A DNA stretch of 64,000 nucleotides from the NCBI GenBank assembly GCA_958295665.1, contig OY282559.1, positions 130,609,605 to 130,673,604 on the forward strand, given 5' to 3'. Every line of letters starts with the position of its first letter. Within the stretch, counting starts at the first letter, position 1. Positions 57,449 through 64,000 of the stretch are shown one piece after another. Origin of the DNA: Tipula vernalis. Taxonomy: Eukaryota > Arthropoda > Insecta > Diptera > Tipulidae. Made by a program: the position numbers and the translations under genes. The notes beneath the pieces were generated by a model. It saw only the letters and a list, made by a program, of their open reading frames with translations. It did no database searches and was not told the origin of the DNA.

Positions 57449-57659
57449 TTTTAGAAACACTAAGTATATTAAAAATATGAAACACTATGTAACACCTTTT
57501 ACCATTTACCGATAAATCGATATAACACTTACCTTATTGATGATCAGATGTAAAATGAATTGTTATTTAAAATCGTTTAATGTAGGTACCGACCACAATG
57601 ATAAAATATAATAACGGTTATCGAAGGAAGAATACCTGTTCTGTTATTGGACTGGGGCT

Positions 57660-57965
57660 GAGTTCAGAACGCGGAATTTATAAGTTATAAGTTATCTGAT
57701 TGCTGGTACAATAGCGCGATTTGAGTTTGATTGGGAAGGGGGGGGGGGATTGATTTTGTGTTGTGGAAGGCGGTAGGCTTGTGGTATTGAAGGTTGAATT
57801 TCTTTTAGGAATGTTTGAGTTTGCTGTGCATTTGATTGGGGTTGCTTTGGGAAAACATGGGTATGCTTTGGGGTATGTTGGCAGTGAGTTGGAGGGAATT
57901 GTGAGTGGGCTGCGGAGGATTGGGTTTCTTTTATGAGGGAGTGAGTTTGGTCTGCAAAACCTATA
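57660..57965. other. G/T-rich strand-asymmetric stretch
   Basis: Plus strand strongly enriched for G and T (GGGAAGGGGGGGGGGATTG; GGGGTTGCTTTGGG; GGGTATGCTTTGGGGTATG), with repeated TGAGTTTG/TTGGGTTT units. A minus-strand frame here is Pro/Ser/Thr-rich low complexity. It is probably a decayed minisatellite related to the AACTCAACC-type blocks. Confidence 0.5.
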
Positions 57966-60070
57966 TCTCACAAATAACGAACAGCCAATTAATTTGATAT
58001 AAATTTTCAGACAAATTTATGACCATGGTGTTCAATTTTATTAATTACTTTACAGTTTTATAGTTTACATCTTTAACAATTGTGTTTGTGAGTACAAATG
58101 GAGATAGATGGAAGGAATTGTTGGATTGTATAGGTTGTTGTTAGTTAATTTACTAAGGTTTAGGAATTGCTTTAACTATAAAAGTAGTTTGAGCTTAACA
58201 ATAATTTTAAGTTGCGAAAATGACTAATGTGAAGGAAACCATATGAATATGTAGCGGATAAAAATTATACTTAATTATATATAATTGTTAGATCGGCTAC
58301 AAACTACAGAAATACTGGCTTTCTACTAGCATAGAAATTGTATTGTCTTGCGTGATAACTATTTTATTTTATTTATCACTAACTAATTTATATAAGTTAA
58401 ATTCTATTAATTAAGTAGTAAAGATTTGGTATAATGGTGAATTATTAATTTAATTTAGTTTTCAGAGATACCTCGGAATTTCTATTTGAGCTTTATTTGT
58501 TAATATCCTATATACATGTGGTACTTAACTAAACTATTAGTATTCTAGACTTTTTGTGTCGTAACATAATCAATTTTTAAATAATATTATATAATTTTAT
58601 AAATAATTAACTTCAACATTATAAATTTCCTTTTTTCTAGATCTGTAGGAAATTGTTGATTAATTTAAGTTTAATTTTATAATTAAATGTATATTTTGAA
58701 CTTTTTATTTTAAATCTAGTTGCAGTATGTAAATAATTAATTAAATATCTACATGACAACGGTAACTAATGAAACAAGCGCTGTGAATTTAAATCGTAGC
58801 TTAGTAATTTTAAATTTTTAAACATAAATTGTGAATTTTTTGTAATGTGTAATATATTCTGTTTTGTCCATTAAAATATTTTAATTAATTTAGTTTAAAA
58901 TATTTAAAGGAATCCCCTCCTTAATTTGCTAATAAATAATCCAAATTTCAGAATAACCATAGGTCCAGAATTAATCATTATTATAGAGATCAAAATTAAT
59001 CTCGAATTTCGGATTAAAATTTTAGCTTGAATCAACCCTCCAGGATCAACAAGTAGTGAATAAGCTGTAGTTTAGAAATTTTGATGTCCTGTGCTAACTA
59101 TTTTTACTACATAATTACTAACAATTTACTAACTATCGGCTATACCTAGGTGTCTGTAACCGGCCCGATTATGTCACTTCTAACTATCCTACCCTATACT
59201 TCGGTTTTTTTTATGTGTGACACGTTTTTTATGGGTGCACGGTGGGATCCAGCCAGGGGTGGACATGATGCTGTCACAGTTATGAAGTTTCGTGGGTGGT
59301 TGTGCTCTCCTTGTTGTAACGGTGCTTAGGTATCTTCAGTAAGCATTCACCCGTGTTTCAAAATTGATGAGACAGTTTAATAACTACATCACTGACACGG
59401 GATTTCTTGCTTCATAAGCTTGGCCGTGCATTCAAATCAATCAGTAGAATAATCTTTGAATATAGCTTTAAGAATAAAAGATAAACTTACAACGTTATCC
59501 TTGCAGCTCTTTGCAAAGTTAAAAATTGTCAAAGGCCAAGTATTCCAGAAAGTAAATCTAATAGAAATTGAATAATTCGCACAGAAATAAGTAGTACCGC
59601 GCCCCTTTTGCCCAAAGCCTCAATTGATTTTTCCAGGGGTTTTAAAATTTGAAACAATTATTTATTAGAAGTCCATTTTAGCCTGTGTTACTAGCGAATT
59701 AATTTATGTGGTGTTCCAACATTCAGCGATTATTTTTGATAATTATATTTAATATAAATATTAATTCCCGGGAATCGGGATTAAAAAAATTACAAATTTC
59801 CCTGGATGTCAATCCAGAGAATTCCCGGGAAAGACCAACTACTCTCGATATGTATAAAACCGTAAAATATTTAAGCTTAAAAATGCTCAATTAGTTGTCA
59901 CATTATTTTGGAAATTTTCCATAATTATGCAACTTTTATTTCGTATTATTTTATTAAAACCAAATAAACACGAATATTATTTTCTTATAGTGATAATTTT
60001 ATTAAAATCTCCAAGGACTATAGTTTCGATCCCTTGGACCATTTTAAACTCTTAAAAATATTCTGGTTCA
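57966..60070. other. AT-rich non-coding sequence
   Basis: No gene is recognisable. A pair of CCCGGG palindromes (ATTCCCGGGAAT at 59764-59775 and ATTCCCGGGA near 59820) flanks about 45 bp. A short GC-richer block at 59150-59340 (TACCTAGGTGTCTGTAACCGG; GCACGGTGGGATCCAGCC) has no frame. Confidence 0.4.
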
Positions 60071-60074
60071 TAAT

Positions 60075-60720
60075 TTGTTTCATAAGTTGTCACAGTTAAC
60101 AAGTTACATATAGCAAGTGGACGTTTATTGTTAGATTTACTCTAAAACTTCCAGTGCGAATCAATAAAAATCATGAAAATCAATTATGGATAATAAATGA
60201 TACTGAAAAAAACTCACAATATCGATAAAGTCTCAAAATATATTTATTTGCGCTTAGAAAAGTTTAATCAGTTATTTCATCATACACGGCGCCAAACATG
60301 ACTCACGATCACCATTAACGATTTATATGCACGAGGGGAATATAAATTATTAAATTTCCTTTAAAATATCCATACAACCTACGATAACGATACAATACTT
60401 TATCACAATTAACAATTTACATGCACGAAGAGAATATCAATTATTAAGTTTACTGTAAAACTACCATTGCCACCCAATAAAAATAGTCAAAACTAATTAT
60501 GAAAAATAAAAACTACTGAACCCGAATCACGATATTGCTACACTCTTAAAATATAATTAATCATGCTAAGAAATGCACAATTAACTACCACAGTTGACTA
60601 GTTATATGACCTACAAAGAAAATGATAAATTGTTACATTTACAATAACCCATTGCGACCCAATAAACTTATCCAAACAAATTATGGATCATAAATGGCAT
60701 AAAAATTGCGCAAAATGAAA
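60075..60720. repeat. Old diverged tandem repeat
   Basis: The phrase CACA(G/A)TTAAC(A)A(G/A)TTACAT recurs near 60092, 60311, 60405 and 60587, each followed by GAATAT..AATTATTAAATTTAC and (twice or more) CATTGCGACCCAATAAA and CAAATTATGGATCATAAATG-like blocks. The irregular spacing shows indels. It is not a known element. Confidence 0.7.
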
Positions 60721-61940
60721 TGTTTCACAGTTGTTTTGGCGGCGTACTTCACCAACAGACCACAATCGTTGCTGAATTCCAATTATTTGCAGCTAATGAA
60801 GCATATGCAGCTAACATCACTGTATAACTATTTCCATTTCTATACTTAATCATTTTTGTATTTTAGATATTACTGGTTGTAATATTGGGTATCACTTTCT
60901 TATTGGTGCATCGAGACTACTATAATTTCTATCTATTTATCCATGTTTTTAAATCAATAGGAATTAATTTAAATTTTTAATATAAGCGAAGCGGTCTCAT
61001 ATTGTAAAAGCTAAGACTGTTAATAATTTGCAAAGAATAGCTGTAATATTTTTTTTAACGTATGATCCATTAAGATGCAATCAATCTCTGCTCCTTAAAG
61101 AAAATTCAACATTTTTCTAAATCATCAATTAAAAAATTATATCGTATAATATCGCTGATATGTGCAAGACGGTGAAAGTCATCGACCAACGATAATAATG
61201 TACAAAAAAAAAAAAAAACTTTACATGTTCAAGACAGCTTTAGTTCACAAAAAATTAACTTGCAGGAGATAAAGAGAAGAAAACTAAAAAAAAAAAAAAA
61301 AAAAACTGGAAAATCTAATTTATCTTATCAAATTATCTATGAGGTATTAATTTCTCTTTACACAAAAACCAAGATAAAATATTTTCACATTTTAACAGAA
61401 TTGATTAAGTTGCGATGGTGTATAAAAATTGTCTACTCCACATACAAGAAAACTTGTATGTATAAGAAAAGTCAATTGCAACAAAAAATGGCTCAATAAC
61501 TTTATTTTTTTTAATTTTAATGGTATGGTCTCTTAAGTTACCGTAATTAAAATTCTTATTTTTAAGAAATCATTATAATTTTGAGGTTATCAGGTTACAT
61601 AACAAAAAAAAAAAATTATTTTCGTTAAAATTAAGTCGATATCTGTTTATAGACAAAAAAAAACAATTTGGTTTTACTGTCGCACTCACATTTATCGATT
61701 TTTAAATAACTGGGATACGTCGAGTATCTATATACGTACAACTTAAATAAAATCACAGAACCGAAAAAATGGAAAAATTAATGATAATTTTTATGTTAAC
61801 TTTTTCATTTTGAACACAAATCATTGAGCAACGACATAGTTTCAAAAGTTATAAAATTCAGTCATAAAAAAACAAAACCACTATATTGAGCAACATAATA
61901 ATTTTTAACGGTTATTAAAATTTACTATATAAATCTACTG
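60721..61940. other. AT-rich non-coding sequence
   Basis: Several A runs (61204-61218, 61286-61305). A 79-residue frame at 61260 is Lys-rich from the A run and is not supported as a gene. Confidence 0.4.
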
Positions 61941-61970
61941 TGTGTGTGTGTGTGCGTGTGTGTCTCTGTG

Positions 61971-62001
<31 letters not shown>

Positions 62002-62010
62002 TTTTTTTTT
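61941..62010. repeat. (GT)n microsatellite joined to a 26-T tract
   Basis: GT repeat to 61984, followed directly by T26 (61985-62010). On the minus strand the T tract is the poly(A) tail of the LINE that follows. Confidence 0.9.
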
Positions 62011-64000
62011 GGTTTGGTAAAGTGTGGAAAATCTTCAAGAAGACGATGTTTCGGTGGGAAAAACACTTTAGCAACAGCGGCGGATTTCTACCACCTAAAA
62101 ACACACACTCGCCGTTTTCACATCCTCAATGCGGAACTATCGTTAGACATTACTTTACACAGAGATTGAGTTTGTCTCTGCTATCTAATCACGACATGTT
62201 GTCCTTCCCTTGCACGCTCTAAGTGCCTTCCTTGGATGTTTTCTGGTGACGGATACTACACTAGAACAGCTGACAGTTCTCTCCGGGATGGTATGAAACT
62301 TGAGACGGTAAATCCAGCGATCCTTTTCCGAGCTATCCCAGCGACTTTGCCAGTCTATCCTTGTTGGAGCGCGCTCTAGTGCTTTGGTTCCTGGTTGCTC
62401 ACGGTTAGGATATCATTTCTGCAATAACGAGCGTCGAATCGGTAGATACTGTGCGAATACCACATATCACTCTTAGGGTACTTAGGCGGAACACTGATAC
62501 CAATTCGTGTTTTAATGTTTCCGAGTCCATCGCCTCACCCCATATAGGCGATCCATAGAGGATGACGGAGGTTACAACATTTGCCAGCAGCATTCTACGA
62601 CACTGTTTAGACCCTCCTGAGTTAGGCATAATACGAGACACTGGCAGCTTTTCTACTCACTATCCTTAGGTACTCCTTAAAGTTTATACGTGCATCTATT
62701 TGCACACCCAGATATCGTAATGAAGGCTGTGAGCGAATATGGATTATACCTACATCAATTATTACGGTTCCTTTCATCTTCCTACTTGTAATTAAAACTG
62801 CTTCAGTTTTAATTCATCAGCAAGTTCAAGCCTAAATGACGTCAACCACATTTTTATAATTATGATCGTTGAACTACTTATCTCCATTATTTCTTATGTA
62901 GTTTTTGCAACCACCTCAGAATACCATCTTACATGATATTCCACAGTAGGGGCCCCAGTACAGATCCTTGAGGTACACCACCCGTAACATGTATGTCATC
63001 ACACCGTCATCCGTATTAAACGTCAATAGTGCATTTAGGATATGACTCCATTTGGCCGAGTTGAATGCATTCTTAACATCCACGGTGACCACGGAACAGT
63101 ACTTTTTGAGCCTTCCAAAACCAGTACTGCCTCTCACCGAGATCTCCAGCCTTTTCCACGGCTTTCTCCAATCGGTTATATATGATTCTCTTTAATACTT
63201 TGCCAGCCGTACCTAACATGCATAATGGTCGGTAGGAAGATGGTTCACTCGGTTGGTTCTTTTTTTCCCCAGCAGGACCAGACACTGTCTCTTCCATCGT
63301 TCGGCAAATACCCCTTCTCTGAGACAGGAATTGTATACTTCGTTAAACTCGTCAGGTGTGGCTTTGATTGCAGCCTTTAGTGCAATATTAAGGATGTCAT
63401 CAGTTCCAGGGGCTTTTGAATTCCCAAAATGTTAACACGCATTGGTGAGCTCTTGATACCGGCGGTATTTCTTCCATGCCAGGTACTCAAATAATGTCAG
63501 GGATCACATCATCCTGCTGCGGAAACAATGCAATTACAATTCTTTGTAATATGACTGAGGAGGTGGGAGGCGTTTCCTTTGCGTTTTTGAGTCTTTTCAT
63601 GATTATTCTGTAGGGTCTCCCCCCTGCGTCACGGTCCACTTCTTCGCGTAACTTTTTCCTGCATTGGCGTTTCCTTGCTTTAATGGCCTGCTTAAATTTA
63701 TTCCGAGCATCCGGATAATTGCGGTGCAGACTAGGATAAATCACTTTACCCCAAGCACGTTGATGTTTCCTCCTTGCATTAAGGTATTTCTGTCGCAATT
63801 GCGTAATCCGCTCAGTCCACCAGTATGCCGGTGGACGACGATTATCGAGCAGCCTTTCTACAAGAGTTGTACTGCAAGTTTTGATAATCGAATTCATAAT
63901 CTGGGCCGCTTTTGTATTGGCACACTCCGAGAGGTTCGGTTTATCCAAAGAAAGAGGTCTTCCTCGAAGGTATTTGCTTTCCGGCCAGTTTTATTTCGAA
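61985..64000 (-). mobile_element. R1-type LINE, 3' part, minus strand, runs off the window
   Basis: Reverse-transcriptase and C-terminal ORF2 pieces occur on the minus strand, ending in a poly(A) tail at 61985-62010. The 5' end lies outside the window to the right. The GC content is higher than the surroundings, which also marks it as an insertion. Confidence 0.85.
62030..64000 (-). pseudogene. R1-type LINE ORF2 (reverse transcriptase), broken and partial
   Basis: Entering from the right edge, WPESKYLRGRPLSLDKPNLS and PPAYWWTERITQLRQKYLNA (to 63487) are the endonuclease-to-RT linker of R1-like LINEs. SSYRPLCMLGTAGKVLKRII near 63200-63245 is the first RT motif. VTVDVKNAFNSAKWSHILNA near 63050 holds the catalytic Asp of RT motif A. 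The palm motif with YADD was not found, and the region 62650-62915 is broken. NVVTSVILYGSPIWGEAM near 62560 and RWDSSEKDRWIYRL near 62320 belong to the thumb and C-terminus. Four or more frame breaks make it inactive. Confidence 0.85.

Noticed and set aside
57678..57971. Minus-strand 97-residue Pro/Ser/Thr frame
   Set aside because: Low-complexity translation of a G/T-rich decayed repeat.
1..64000. CRISPR arrays, bacterial operons, prophage
   Set aside because: No spaced direct repeats of that kind; all recognisable genes are eukaryotic transposon genes with introns, and the tandem repeats are satellites or microsatellites.

Overview
The window is a transposon-rich, AT-rich piece of an insect nuclear genome. 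A dipteran, probably a brachyceran fly, is the best guess. The evidence is BEL/Pao retrotransposons, a piggyBac with a 65-bp intron, I/Jockey- and R1-like LINEs, a NOF/Foldback-type MULE, PIF-Harbinger and Tc1/mariner remnants, a tRNA-derived SINE, long AT, GT and hexanucleotide microsatellites, TTGTTGTTGTTGTAG motifs, and a primer-binding site that fits an insect tRNA-Tyr. No species can be named from sequence alone. There is no bacterial or viral gene organisation.

Layout. 1-1.74 kb is unannotated AT-rich DNA with a decayed GAATATGAATT repeat. 1.8-3.53 kb is a nearly perfect hexanucleotide array. 3.70-6.43 kb is a piggyBac element with decayed transposase. 7.4-9.56 kb is BEL remnant 1 (gag and protease only), followed by a fragment of another MULE transposase at 9.66-9.95 kb. 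11.73-26.90 kb is a three-level nest. A PIF-Harbinger element (11731-26898) was entered by a MULE/NOF-Foldback element (12142-25393, exact 9-bp target duplication). That element was entered in turn by a full-length I-like LINE (15274-20913, exact 15-bp duplication). 26.9-36.5 kb holds three more BEL/Pao remnants head to tail, all on the plus strand. 36.8-43.4 kb is a two-monomer satellite split by a 4952-bp insertion flanked by a TA duplication.

From 43.4 kb the sequence becomes less repetitive. It contains a possible host exon with a signal peptide and phase-1 splice donor (45080-45185) and a possible small secreted-peptide gene with a core promoter (50.15-50.35 kb). Among these lie a mariner copy split by a SINE (46.5-47.95 kb), mariner and LINE scraps (51-52.6 kb), microsatellites (54.5-55.45 kb), two Tc1/IS630-type transposase remnants on the minus strand (55.77-57.45 kb), a diverged tandem repeat (60.1-60.7 kb), and an R1-type LINE on the minus strand that runs off the right edge (62.0-64.0 kb).

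Almost every recognisable gene is a transposon gene, and nearly all are broken by stops, frameshifts or deletions. The two most interesting items are the MULE transposase, which appears to carry a ubiquitin-specific-protease-like domain after its catalytic domain, and the nest, whose target duplications give an insertion order. The possible host exon at 45 kb is the best candidate for an ordinary cellular gene.
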